Assembly (NCBI GenBank): GCA_009667805.1
Contig: CM019069.1
Location: 59,265,422 to 59,329,421, forward strand
From: Leptobrachium leishanense
Lineage: Eukaryota > Chordata > Amphibia > Anura > Megophryidae
DNA length: 64,000 nt
Reading direction: 5' to 3'
Within the stretch, counting starts at the first letter, position 1, and each line of letters opens with the position of its first letter. The translations under genes and the position numbers were made by a program. Below the pieces are notes generated by a model. That model worked only from the letters and a program-made list of their open reading frames with translations, was not told the origin of the DNA and made no database searches. Below, piece after piece: positions 24,101 to 35,378 of the stretch.

Positions 24101-25350
24101 AGCTGTTCTCGTAGATCATCCAAGTCTCCCAGCGGAACTCGCCTTGACCTTTCACGAAACGGCTTGTCTTCTTGCAACCGAATGCGGTGTTCCGTACTCT
24201 TAGCCAGGCCCACATCAAACTCATCTTTCGAGAATAATTCTTTCCACTTTAGAACTTGAGACTGAAGACGTTTCTTCCACTCAGGTGAAATGGGGGCGTC
24301 TTTAGGGTAGAATCTTTCATCCGAAATCTCTTTATCCACTCCCCCTCCTAAATCGGTGGAGAGGGGTGTAGCAGACTCTACTTGCCCGATAGGCATTCGT
24401 GCTTTAAGGACTACTGGAGAATCTGTCACATTGCACACACTGACCGAGACTCTTCCTCGTGTCCTCTTCAAGGCTTTTGTGGAGATTATTTCAGGAATTA
24501 CTTCGACTCCGGTTTCACTCCCATGACTGACATTGGTTCCCAGCACCACATAGGGACCTGGTTGCGATCCGTTCAACTTAACTGAAACCCGGAAGCTCGC
24601 TACTTCTCCTGCTTGCAGAACCTTCTCTGTCCCGCCCAGTCTCCACAGTCTTCCCACCTCAGCAGGTGCTTTCCGTTCTTCAACCATCCTCTGATAGACC
24701 GGTCGTAACATGGGGTGCACTCCTTGAGTTGACCCTTCTTCCACTACGATGGGGGTCAGGAGACGCCGCACTAGGTCCGTATTTGTCCCCACTATCAGAG
24801 AGCTTCTGTTTGCACCCGAGGGTCGGGGGCACACAATGGCCAAGGCGTCACAGCCTCCGGACTGTCCGATGACTTCAGATCCGATCTCCAACCTTACTTG
24901 CAGAGGAATGTGCTTTAAGTGTTTCTCATAGAAGTCTTTATAAATCAAAGTCACTTGAGCCCCCGAATCTAACAGAGCTTTGGTGTAGACTCCCTCCACT
25001 TGGATTGGCACAATCGGAGAGGGACCTATCAGCTGGTCAGGAAACTTGGTGGAGGTATCCGGACGCTTAGACCCAGTTTGCTGGACCCTGGCCTTTTTCT
25101 TGGCCCGTGCAGGTTTTGGGTGTGCATTGCCTCCCCATGACGTAGACCCGGACGCTAAGGGAGTGACTCTTTCCATTCTGGCAGGCTCAGCGGTCGGCTT
25201 GACTTTGGGCCCTCTTGCCCTCTTAGTTTTAAATTGGTTCTTGGAGCGAGATTCAACTTCTGGGCACCTAGGTTGCTCCTTTACTGGTGCCCTCTGGCGT
25301 TTCCCGCTGGTGGAGTAGATAACAGTCCCTCTAGGGCTTTCAGCAGCCAC
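21189..25350 (-). pseudogene. gypsy Pol (PR-RT-RH-IN), frameshifted
   Basis: The frame entered by -1 slippage after gag encodes an aspartic protease (ALLDSGAQVTLI) and then reverse transcriptase (VRLCIDYRTLN, WFSVVDLRSGYHQIP). After a frame change near 23800 it continues with VLVYLDDIIVFGK (the YxDD box) and an RNase H segment (TDNNPLTYIL). Another shift near 22900 leads to the integrase zinc region (HDEHGHLGAERT and CHSCLRC). The core then appears in pieces at 22103-21757 (IHSDQGRDFE, YHPQGDAQPERFN). A C-terminal integrase part lies at 21842-21189 (GDRVLLKNLG). Domain order is the usual gypsy one. At least four frame changes make the copy inactive. Confidence 0.9.
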
Positions 25351-26771
25351 TCAACTTTATCCTTCTCAGGCTTCCGGCCTTTACACTGCGCACGGAAATG
25401 GCCCATTTCTCCACAACCGAAACATCTCTTCCTCGAAAGTGGAGACACGGTTGCTTGTTGAGGTTCTAATAAGAGATTTGAACCAGACGCCACGGCAACT
25501 TCAGGCGTCTGCATACCTGTTAGGAACTTTTGCATTTCCCCCTGCATCTCGGTCACCTTCATCAACACCCTGCACAGTTCAGCGTGCGCTTTCTGCAGTT
25601 CAGTTTGAGCTTCCTGTACCTTCTTTACAGTCTTGAACAACTCACTTCGTTCAGAAGAGTCCGATTCTTTAGCAGCCTTTTCGATGAATTTAAAACCCAC
25701 TAACTGCTCCTGTTCATCCAGGTCAGATCCATAGGTGTCTAACGAGTCATTTTCAGGCTGCAGACCGTCGTTATATCTTGCAGGTTGTGCATAAGCCCTT
25801 TCTCCCCGCCTGAAGGATTTCTCTTCCAACAGAGCCTCCTCCTCTCGTACCACTCGGATCAGTTCCAGGTACTTCAACTCTTGATTAACTGCTCTGCTTC
25901 TCAGCTGCATCATCACCGGATCTAATGGTTGAGAGCCCCTCAGGATCTGCTTTATTCGTATCTTGTCTACGTCAGCCGGTTTGGCCCCTTTCTTGAGGAG
26001 TATTTGGTGCAGAATCTTATCCAAGCGCCCCATGTAATCAATCATTCTCTCACCTCTCTTCTGATAGGTGTGTTCGTACTGATATACTAGTTCCGCTGCC
26101 TTTTCTGTTCGCCCAAACACTTCTTCAAGAACGTTCAGATAATCCAAAGCAGTACAATCTTTCCTACTCAGTTTTAGGTTTCTCACCGCTTCTGACGCAG
26201 GTCCCTTTAAACTCTCGGTGATCCTTTGCTTTTTCTGGGCCTCAGGGACGTCCCACTCATCCAGTGCCTGCATCGCCTGTTCCACCCATTCCTCGAAGGT
26301 TTCTTCTCCCGCCGGAGTTGGTACATTTCCTGTAAAGTTCCTTAACCGTCGATAACCGAAATTAGTGTGAGGAGGGCTTGTTTTCTGACATTTAGCCAGC
26401 AAATCTCCAATAGCCACGATAAATTCAGGCCCGATCATGGCCAACGGACTGGGCGCGGGAACACTTTCGGCTTCGCCACGTGGCGTACTTGGCTGAATCA
26501 GTTGGACTTCCACCTCATCGGTCAGCTTCACGCTCGCGCCCCGAAAACATGCTGGAATACCTTTTCTCCATTCGAGAAGAACATGCGTGTGAGAGGTATC
26601 TGGGTTTTTCTTAATGTCCAGAATTAACCCCCGATGATCTGGTGCTAGCGTGGCCACGGCCTGGCGAATCTGATCTTCGGCCCAAGTGTCTGCAGGAATA
26701 TCCATGGCTATGCAACATGCTAACTGACTACTGTGCTCCCCACACCATTCGGCAGCAGTGTCTGGATCCAT
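25281..26771 (-). CDS. Gag with PNMA-like N-terminus and CCHC knuckle
   Basis: Gag forms the particle that packages the element's RNA. I chose the Met at 26771 because the frame upstream runs into the LTR. This gives 496 residues. Residues ~15-65 (CCIAMDIPADTWAEDQI, then LLEWRKGIPACFRG) resemble the RRM-like N-terminal fold of PNMA proteins. The central helical part (TFEEWVEQAMQALDEW, then RGSQPLDPVMMQLRS) corresponds to the capsid. A coiled coil rich in Q, E and K follows, and a single CCHC zinc knuckle (CFGCGEMGHFRAQC) lies near residue 450. The stop comes 15 bases after a GGGAAAC heptamer. The frame is undisturbed although pol is broken. PNMA relationship is inferred from sequence pattern, not from a search. 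Confidence 0.85.
   Translation of the reverse strand: MDPDTAAEWCGEHSSQLACCIAMDIPADTWAEDQIRQAVATLAPDHRGLILDIKKNPDTSHTHVLLEWRKGIPACFRGASVKLTDEVEVQLIQPSTPRGEAESVPAPSPLAMIGPEFIVAIGDLLAKCQKTSPPHTNFGYRRLRNFTGNVPTPAGEETFEEWVEQAMQALDEWDVPEAQKKQRITESLKGPASEAVRNLKLSRKDCTALDYLNVLEEVFGRTEKAAELVYQYEHTYQKRGERMIDYMGRLDKILHQILLKKGAKPADVDKIRIKQILRGSQPLDPVMMQLRSRAVNQELKYLELIRVVREEEALLEEKSFRRGERAYAQPARYNDGLQPENDSLDTYGSDLDEQEQLVGFKFIEKAAKESDSSERSELFKTVKKVQEAQTELQKAHAELCRVLMKVTEMQGEMQKFLTGMQTPEVAVASGSNLLLEPQQATVSPLSRKRCFGCGEMGHFRAQCKGRKPEKDKVEWLLKALEGLLSTPPAGNARGHQ
25299..25305 (-). promoter_or_regulatory. -1 ribosomal frameshift heptamer GGGAAAC
   Basis: On the minus strand the bases read G GGA AAC in the gag frame, the exact X XXY YYZ arrangement. 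The protease/Pol frame is the -1 frame and overlaps gag here, and gag stops a few codons downstream. The same heptamer is known in the gypsy-derived mammalian genes PEG10 and PNMA3. Confidence 0.82.
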
Positions 26772-26808
26772 ATTTAACCCTTTAAATGCGGTTTTTCCAG
26801 AGACTGAA

Positions 26809-26826
26809 TCCGGAAACGAGCCCCCA
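26809..26826 (-). promoter_or_regulatory. Primer binding site, tRNA-Pro type
   Basis: On the minus strand, two bases after the 5' LTR, the sequence is TGGGGGCTCGTTTCCGGA. It matches the 3' end complement of tRNA-Pro over its first 11 bases and closely thereafter. Confidence 0.82.
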
Positions 26827-26828
26827 CG

Positions 26829-27957
26829 TGTAGCGCTCACTCCCGGAGGAGCCGCTGAAAATGAACCACGGGTTCAGTCTCCCCGCACTAGGGAATAAAT
26901 ATACTCCAACACGCTGAACAGTTTTATATTTTAAAAGGTTTACTAAAAGGTTTGCAGCTCTTAAGACACGGTATATGCAGGAAGATTTACAGTACTTTCG
27001 TAACACGATAAACGCGTAGCGGTAAAAGAAACGAAAACACGAGGGCTTCGTATTTTCGGAAAAACCCCGACCGAGCAGAAAATTAAAAGATACGAATTTC
27101 GAGGAAAAACCCCGTAGCGGGACACAATAAAATACACAGTTCTCGTATCACGGTAAACGCGCAGCGGGAACAAAAAAAAAGGAAAATTGTTCAGAATGTA
27201 ACTTTAACTTTGCCCCCTTGTATGGATAGGAAAAAAAGGAAACTGAGTCCTGCACAGGTTAAGTCCCAGAACGTGAAGTGGTATGTGTTTGTGTGTGTAG
27301 GGTACCCGGGTACTTTTCAACTGGCCAGTGAGTTTACTTTATCGATGTCTTCGACTAGTCAGTTGGGGCCCTGTGGGTTTTAGAAAGAAAGCAGCAGCGT
27401 ACGCTCTTATTCACATACGGCCTTGGGGGCCTCTCACCCATCCAGCGCAACTTGAGGTTCCGTTGACCCAGGACGTCTCTCCGCTCGATATTGACTGGGG
27501 ACGCCGACCACCGGATCTGTTGTCTGGCCTTCTATCGATCAGCCGCGACTCAGCCAGCTTACCGCCTGCTCCCCGCTTCAATCGACCGCGGTACTCCTTA
27601 CTCGAGGGGTCTTCTCTCCTCAGCACTGCACTCGGATAATATAGATGGTGATATCTGTCTCCCGCAAGGCTGGGTGACCCAATCCTAAGGCCCAATGCAC
27701 TCTGTCTGCGTTCCGGCCTGTCTTTTGGTCTCTCCTTCTCGGTGTGTGCATCCACTCTCCTCTGCTCCCTGGCGCGCTCTGCCTGTTCTCCACGAGGTGC
27801 AGGATGTACAGCGTCTCCACAAACCCACCCACTTCCTGTTTCTTCGCAAAGCATGCCGGGACATGTAGTTCGAGTGTCCAGGATCTTTAATCGTGATTGT
27901 CTCCATCTTGTGGCCAAAAATGGGTACTGCCACAGTAAACTTTAACACATCGCTACA
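26829..27957 (-). repeat. 5' LTR of PNMA-like gypsy element
   Basis: The 1129-bp partner of 19546-20668 with the same TGTAGCG and CGCTACA ends. Confidence 0.92.
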
Positions 27958-28074
27958 CATAGCTATTTGAAAAATCTGTTTTACCTCTATTTCACTGTCT
28001 TAAAATCCATTAATCAACCCTTTCACCACTTATTATTTAGATAAATAAAAATTCAATCACTAAAGGCAATATTT

Positions 28075-28532
28075 TGTGACGTTTGGGGGCCCACAGAGCA
28101 CGTGCACAATGTCTTTCACAAACAAAACAGTTTTATTCACCCTTTCAGGGCAATCAAAAAGGCAACATAATAAGTACACGCTTTGGTTCAGTGAAATTAA
28201 AGCAAAGTCCTGATCTTCAGCACAAATAAACAGAGAAATAATAGTGGCTCACCAACGCTTTAAACAGTCCCAAACCTAGGGAATCCTTTCCCCAGTATGT
28301 AGAAGCCTCTCCAGCAAGGCACAGCACGTCTCCTGCTTTTGGAACACAAACACACAGCTTCCACTGATTACTTTCCTTTTCCTGAAATCCCACAATCCTC
28401 TCTGGGAGTTACTGGCTTTAAAACTCTTCCTGGACAGGAAGATTAACCCTGTGGTTGCCCTTAAAGGGTCCACAACCCAAATAGGGGTGAAACATATTGT
28501 CCATCCAGGACCCAGCCCTGCCGACCTCTACA
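28075..28532 (-). repeat. 3' LTR of Gmr1-like element
   Basis: The 458-bp LTR has ends TGTGACG and CTCTACA. I find no difference from 33071-33528 on reading both. Confidence 0.94.
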
Positions 28533-31500
28533 TATCCCCCCTCTGTCTCAACGCGGAGGTGTTTGAGGCAACAGTAGACAGCCCACAATGCATCCGGGAC
28601 AGGGCATCAGCATTTTGGTGCTGTTTCCCAGGCCTGTGTTCCACCACAAAGTTAAACTCCTGGAGAGACAGGAACCACCTGGTAACCCTGGCATTAGCGT
28701 GGCGGTGCTGCCTCATCCAGGTCAATGGGGCATGGTCAGACACTAAACGGAACTTCCTGCCCAACAGGAAGTATCTCAAAGAATCCAAGGCCCACTTTAT
28801 GGCCAAGCCCTCTCTTTCCACCACAGCATAGTTTTTCTCCGCTGCCGTCAGTTTCCTACTAAGAAAAACCACGGGGTGCTCTTCCCCATTGACTTCTTGG
28901 GATAGCACAGCCCCCAAACCCTCACTTGAGGCATCCGTCTGTACAATGAACTCCCTCATGAAATCAGGGACTACCAGCACTGGGTGCTGACACAACGCAT
29001 TTTTAAGCTTCTCGAAGGCATCTTCAGCATTGGCATTCCATTGAATCATCACTGACTTCCTACCTTTCGTCAGGTCAGTCAGTGGTGCAGCAATAGAGGC
29101 AAAATTGGGGACAAACCGCCGGTAATACCCCACTATACCCAGAAAAGCACGAACCTGCTTTTTCGTGAGGGGGCGTGGCCAGTTCTGGATAGCCTCTACT
29201 TTGTTAAATTGTGGCTTTACCAGACCCCTGCCTACGACATATCCCAGGTACTTAGCTTCCTCCATCCCTACCGCACTTTTCTCAGGGTTAACAGTAAAGC
29301 CCGCTTTTCTCAAACCGTCCAAAACTGTCTGAACCCGGGGAAGATGGGACTCCCAATCTGGACTGAAGATGACAATGTCATCCAGGTAGACCGAGGTATA
29401 TCTCAGGTAGGGGCGGAGCACCCTATCCATCGCTCGTTGGAAGGTGGCCGGGGCTGAGTGTAACCCAAAAGGCATCCGCTTATAATGAAAATGACCCTCT
29501 GGAGTGGAAAAAGCAGTCTTTTCCCTGGCTTCCTTGGTCAGGGGTATCTGCCAGTATCCCTTAGTAAGGTCCAGGGTGGTGATATAACGGGCCGGACCCA
29601 ATTTCTCTATTAATTCATCCACCCTTGGCATGGATACGCGTCAAATTTTGACACCTCGTTAAGTTTCCTGAAGTCATTGCAGAATCGCAGAGTGCCGTTG
29701 GGCTTCGGTACCAACACGATGGGGCTCGACCATTCACTCTGTGACTCCTCAATGACATCAAGCTGAAGCATTTTTTTAACCTCTTCAGAAACAGCCTTTC
29801 TATGGGCTTCTGGGATGCGGTACGGCTTTACCCGAACCTTTACATGGGGTTCCGTCACAATATCATGTTTAATCCCGGACGCGTGTCCCGGTAGTCCTGA
29901 AAACATGCCTTTGTTTCTTTGCAGAAACTCCTTAACTTCTTGGGTTTGGGGTTTGGACAGGGTGGCAGCAATGTGTACTGCGTCAACACCATCAGACTCT
30001 ATACCCACCCCAACCATGGCGGACACCTCTCGGTCTCTCCAGGGTTTTAACAAATTTATGTGGTAGATCTGGTATGGTTTTCTTTTCCCAGGCTGATGCA
30101 CTCGGTAGTTTACTTCCCCTACTTTTTCAACCACCTCATATGGTCCCTGCCACTTGGCTAGGAACCGACTTTCCACCGTGGGTATAAGTACTGCTACCCG
30201 GTCCCCCACCTGAAATTGCCGCAGCTTGGCTGACCGGTTGTACACCCTTTTCTGGGCCTCCTGAGCTTTCTGCAAATGTTCTTGTACCAAAGGCATCACT
30301 TTAGAAATTCTCTCTCTCATCTGAGAGATATGTTCAATGAGCGATTTGTGTGGAGAGGACTCACTTTCCCATGTCTCCTTTACCAAATCTAGCAATCCCC
30401 GGGGTCTGCGACCATACACCAGCTCAAAAGGTGAAAACCCCGTGGAGGCCTGAGGAACCTCTCGAATTGCAAACAGCAGTGCGGGAAGCAAATGATCCCA
30501 GTCTCTTCCATCTCTCTGCACAACCCTTTTAAGCATCATTTTCAGAGTTTTGTTGAATCTTTCTACCAGACCATCCGTCTGAGGGTGATAAACAGATGTT
30601 CGCAACTGCTTGATTTGGAACAACTTGCACACATCTGCCATCACCCGGGACATAAATGGGGTCCCCTGGTCTGTCAAAATTTCCCTTGGCAGGCCAGTTC
30701 TCGAAAACATAAAAAACAACTCCCGCGCAATGGCCTTTGATGTAGGGTTTCTTAAAGGAACCGCCTCTGGATACCTTGTGGCATAATCAAGAACCACCAG
30801 GATATATCGGTGTCCCCGAGCAGACTTCTCTAAGGGACCCACTATATCCATAGCGATGCGCTCAAAGGGCACCTCAATTATTGGCAGAGGCACCAAGGGG
30901 TTCCTATAATGGGGTGCTGGGGCAGTTAACTGGCAAACAGGGCAGGAGGAACAGTACCTCTTAACTGCGGCACCAATCCCTGGCCAGTAAAACCGGTCTG
31001 TTATCCGGGCCTCGGTTTTCTCAGCTCCCAGGTGACCACCTAGAGCATCATTGTGAGCCAGATCCAGCACCATTCTCTGGTAGGGCTGGGGTACTAGTAA
31101 TTGTTCCACAATTTCTCCCCGAATTTCTGATACCCGGTAGAACAGATCATTATTGACCGCAAAGTGAGGAAATCTTTTCTCTGCATCTGGTGCTTGAGGT
31201 ACCCCACTGACAACAGTTACCTGTTCGCGAGCATTTATCAACATCGGGTCACCCATTTGAGCCCTGCCAAATGCACCTCTGGACACATCTAAGTCAGGGT
31301 GTACTGGATAATTAGAACCCTCCCCCTCATCCACCCCAAGTGTAATATCTACAGGGGATAATTCCTCTTCATCCTCTCCTACCATAACCGGCAAGGGAGA
31401 GGATTCCCCCTCCTTGGGTGTCAACTCAGGTTGAGGAGCTAGGACACTCACATCAGTTACAACATTCTTATTTTGAACACATTTGAGCAACTCCTCATCA

Positions 31501-32954
31501 ACAGTGTCCACGGTCAGGTTTGGTGGGGGTGACCCTGAATTGTTCCCCAGTTCGATGGGCAGTTCAGTTTGTGCCAAGCACCACAGTTCAGCAAACAAGG
31601 GGCAGTCCCGTCCCACAATCACATCATGTATCAGAGTACTCACCACCCCGACCTCTTGGGTGACCGAAGTGTTCCTGGCGGAAATGGTGACAGGGATCAG
31701 CGGATACTCCCGAGTATCCCCATGGATACAGACAACCCGGAGGGTTCTTTGTACTGGACCGAGCCTTCCGACTACCCGGGCATGCACCAGGGTGACCATA
31801 CTCCCAGAGTCCAGGAGAGCTTTGGCTGGGCGGTGATTCACCCACACAGTACATTCAAACTGACCCCCCTCTAGGTCAAGGTGGGTAGTGCACGTTGTGA
31901 GGGTGTAGAAAGACATTCTCCGAGCGGATCCACACTCCATGGGCTCCTCCTGTAGCGGACACTGTGCCCGGGTATGGCCCCAGGCGCGACACCTCCAACA
32001 CTGTATATCGCCAGCAGTTCGGGTAGCGACAGGCCTCTGCAGAACCGAGGAAGATGATTTTGGGGTGCTGGTTCCCGGATCCAGTGACGCTTCCCTCCGA
32101 GGAACTGAAGCAGGCCTCACAGGCGGTGGCAAGACTGGTCCTCGACGACTGGTTGGTCTGAGCAGGTCCTCCACCACGGTGTATCTCTCCACCATCTCGA
32201 CTACCAGTGCTGCAGTCTTGGGGTCCCCATGGCTGACCCAGCGCTGTAGATCCTTTGGTAGAGACCTCAGGTAGTGGTCCATCACAACCCTTTCGACCAT
32301 TTGCTCTCTAGTCAGGGTCTCTGGCTGCAACCACTTTTTAACCAGCTGTCCTAAGTCATGCATCTGGGACCGGGGTGGCTGGTCAGGGCAGTACTTCCAG
32401 CAGTGAACACGTTGAGCCCGGACAGCAACAGTTACCCCAAGGCGGGCCAGAACCTCAGCTTTCAGCCGGTCATAATTCTTTGCATCTTCTAGGGGCAGGT
32501 CAAAATATGCCTTTTGAGGGTCTCCTGTCAGAAACGGGGCAATGAGACCGGCCCATTGGTCTTGGGGCCACCCCTCTCTCTCAGCAGTCCTTTCAAACGT
32601 GGTAAGAAATGCTTCCACATCATCACTGGCAGACAGTTTTTGGAGGAAATGACTGGCCCTTATGGAGACATGGTTACCAGTAGTGACCACTGCTTGATCA
32701 CGTCCAGGTGCAAGTTGCTGCATGGCCTCCCGCAGGGCATTGATCTGTGTCTGTGTGGCTACCTGCTGTGCTGCAAGTTGTGCAGCCAGCAAATGGGTGC
32801 TTTCTTGTTGGGCAGCAACAGCCTGTGCCAGGGCTTGTTGCTGCTGAGCCATTGCCTCTTCATGGCGAGTCTGGGCCTGCACACTGACAAAAACCATCTG
32901 CTTAACGAGCTCCTCCATAGCTGTGAACTTCAGTGCAGCCTTAGCCCAGGACAT
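28528..32954 (-). pseudogene. Gmr1-like Gag-PR-IN-RT-RH polyprotein, one frameshift
   Basis: The first frame (32954-29610, 1114 residues) holds a Q/A-rich coiled coil (residues ~13-85) and a capsid whose C-terminal part is SCAN-like (~125-262, with YLRSLPKDLQRWV). A CCHC knuckle (CWRCRAWGHTRAQC, ~319-332) and protease (LLDSGSMVTLV, ~380) follow. The integrase zinc region (~635-676, CSSCPVCQ) comes next, then the integrase triad (D in AMDIVG, D in ILTDQG, E in VERFNK) and the start of reverse transcriptase (~1030 on). The rest continues in another frame at 29631-28528 with YLDDIVIFS and an RNase H region ending in HQNADALSR. The break near 29640 looks like one missing base. With LTRs this similar it is either a recent lesion or an assembly error. 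The start could also be the Met 13 codons downstream. Confidence 0.92.
28533..28545 (-). promoter_or_regulatory. Polypurine tract
   Basis: On the minus strand a purine run with six G residues (AGAGGGGGG) lies immediately before the 3' LTR. It is the expected plus-strand primer. Confidence 0.75.
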
Positions 32955-33052
32955 GCAATCAGAACACTGTCCTTTAAAAATGTCAGTTTTTTTTTTTTTT
33001 TTTTCTTTTCACAAAAATTCCTCTTGCTTGGCGTGTGAGGGGTAGCAAATTG

Positions 33053-33070
33053 CCCGCATTCTCCACCAGT
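33053..33070 (-). promoter_or_regulatory. Primer binding site of Gmr1-like element
   Basis: Minus-strand TGGTGGAGAATGCGGG follows the 5' LTR after a couple of bases. It resembles the 3' end complement of tRNA-Ala, but I cannot confirm the tRNA. Confidence 0.55.
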
Positions 33071-33528
33071 TGTGACGTTTGGGGGCCCACAGAGCACGTG
33101 CACAATGTCTTTCACAAACAAAACAGTTTTATTCACCCTTTCAGGGCAATCAAAAAGGCAACATAATAAGTACACGCTTTGGTTCAGTGAAATTAAAGCA
33201 AAGTCCTGATCTTCAGCACAAATAAACAGAGAAATAATAGTGGCTCACCAACGCTTTAAACAGTCCCAAACCTAGGGAATCCTTTCCCCAGTATGTAGAA
33301 GCCTCTCCAGCAAGGCACAGCACGTCTCCTGCTTTTGGAACACAAACACACAGCTTCCACTGATTACTTTCCTTTTCCTGAAATCCCACAATCCTCTCTG
33401 GGAGTTACTGGCTTTAAAACTCTTCCTGGACAGGAAGATTAACCCTGTGGTTGCCCTTAAAGGGTCCACAACCCAAATAGGGGTGAAACATATTGTCCAT
33501 CCAGGACCCAGCCCTGCCGACCTCTACA
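33071..33528 (-). repeat. 5' LTR of Gmr1-like element
   Basis: The 458-bp partner of 28075-28532. It starts after the primer site and is followed by ATTT. Confidence 0.94.
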
Positions 33529-33563
33529 ATTTGCATTAAAAAAATATAGCCACAAGAGACTAT

Positions 33564-34438
33564 CAGGGTTAGTCAAAGAGAATCGAAAAGTCACCGCACG
33601 TTCGGTGACTTTTCGTTCTCTTCAATTCGGTGCGATTTGGCGATCCTGCGGTGTATTCATCAAGCACCACAGGGCCGTCGTAGTGCAGGGAAAAGTCGCC
33701 GCAAACCTGACAAGCACTCACCGCAAAACCCGGCGAATGCACACCGAAAACATCTGGATTAACCCCACCGAACACGCCGGAAAAACCTGAGCAGCCACCA
33801 ATCACAGTGCAGAGCAGCCGCCGGAAAAACCCGACACCGCAGACGAATGGAGTGAAAAAAAAAACAGTACGCTTGATTGTTTGAAAAGTAAAACTCTGTT
33901 TGCAAAGAAACTACAGAACGAAAATGTCTGAAATTTACATATAAAGATCCAATGAATGATAATAAAAAGGGCTGTTACAGAAAAAAGAAAAAATGATTTA
34001 AAAAAAAAACTGAAGAAGTATTCGCAAAAAAATCCCGAAAATGCCTAAAAGATCCTAAAAAATCTATAAATGAAGAGACTTTTTACTGCAGAATATTATA
34101 ATTAATGGTTTATTAGATATTGTTTTAAAACAGGAATATTTTTAACATTGAAGCCTATGGGATTCGCCTGAATAAACCTGTCGAATGAAACCACCGAACA
34201 GCAGGGCAATTCGGCAACTTTTCACTGCTGGTTTTGTGTTCTCTGAATAGCCGAAGCATTGCTTCTCTATGTGGATTTCACTGCACTCGAACAGGCACCG
34301 TATGTGCAGGCAATTCGCCAACATTTGGCGAACTGCCTCCTCTCTGCATAGCCGAATGGCCAGGAAAGATAACCATACGCTGAATTTCACTGTTCAATTA
34401 CCTTTCGACCACAATTCGGATCTCTTTGAATAACCCTG
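33564..34438. mobile_element. MITE, CAGGGTTATTCAAAGAGA family (copy 2)
   Basis: The ends CAGGGTTAGTCAAAGAGA and TCTCTTTGAATAACCCTG are flanked by TAT at 33561-33563 and 34439-34441. It is in inverted orientation relative to copy 1, with interior GGTGACTTTTCG and AGCCGAAGCATTGC strings. Confidence 0.82.
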
Positions 34439-35378
34439 TATATTTGAGCCGAATGTTTATCGAGAACTGAAACACCAGGAAGCCAGAATTTGAGTCTCCT
34501 GTGACAAAAATTGGTCGACTTGTGGGTGAATAAAGTGTCAATTTCAGCTATCAGGTTGCATTAAATTGAGCCATAATTAGGTTAATTAACATCCTGGTTT
34601 AGGTAAATTCTAAAAAACCTCTAGAATCTCTTTTCAAAGTTTAGGAACATACTGTATCTTCCGATCCAGTACTATCTGTCCTTCTCTGATCCTGATGGTT
34701 TCAAGCAAGATTACTTAAAAACTGTGTGGGCATTAGATATTTGTTGAAAACTGTTATCATTGTCTCAGGTTTGTTGGCAATTAAATATTTATTGGTCCTA
34801 TGACATTGCAGCCTTTCAAAGATAAGACTTTTGGCAGAACTATATATTAGGAAGGCAGGTGATCTCCCTCAGTATGCACCAGGTACACTGTCAGTTTCTG
34901 TACAGTTTGAATCTGGTTTTCTGGTCTGTGATACACTTCGGTCCATTTACTATTTAGTTTCAGATTCTTAAGAAGAAACATTGAATATTGAATGGTAAAA
35001 AGACAGATAATGTGATTGTCAGAAAACATTACAGATAATATAAATAGTAGTATGGTTTAAATTTGTTTTTTCTCTGCTTTCTTTTGCTGCCGACCATTTA
35101 AAAAACAAAAGAAAGCCCCTTTACCATTCCAAGCCCCCTTGGCTATTAGCTTGGTTGCCATTTAAGCAATTATAGCTATCCAGTCATTGGCATCTACACA
35201 AAGGGTTATTTAATACGAGCAGAACTTGCCATTGAATTGCACCGTATGTTGCAATTTTGTGTCAGTTTGGCTATTCAGAAATCTGTCAGTGCACCAAATA
35301 TTGGCAGTTCGCCGCAAATCGCCTTACTTTGGTGATCTTCGGCGGCAGTGAAATTATCCCATAGATGAGTAATGGTAA
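34439..35378. other. No gene seen
   Basis: AT-rich stretch. 35215-35360 has a degraded GGTTATTTAATACGAGC string that may be a further remnant of the CAGGGTTATT family. Confidence 0.5.

Larger units (their letters stand above)
19546..27957 (-). mobile_element. Ty3/gypsy LTR retrotransposon with PNMA-like Gag
   Basis: The 8.4-kb element is bounded by two LTRs that begin TGTAGCG and end CGCTACA, and flanked by CATA at 19542-19545 and 27958-27961. Read on the minus strand the order is LTR, tRNA-Pro primer site, gag, a GGGAAAC slip site, protease, reverse transcriptase, RNase H, integrase, purine tract, LTR. No envelope gene is seen. Gag is open, but pol is broken by several frameshifts. About fifteen differences separate the LTRs by eye, so the insertion is old enough to have drifted. 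Confidence 0.93.
28075..33528 (-). mobile_element. Gmr1-like Ty3/gypsy retrotransposon (IN before RT)
   Basis: The 5.45-kb element has 458-bp LTRs and an ATTT duplication at 28071-28074 and 33529-33532. Minus-strand order is LTR, primer site, one long gag-PR-IN-RT frame, then the remaining RT and RNase H after a single frame change, purine tract, LTR. Integrase ahead of reverse transcriptase is the hallmark of the Gmr1-like group, a gypsy lineage with a copia-like order. The two LTRs look identical by eye, so it is a young insertion. No env is seen. Confidence 0.95.
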
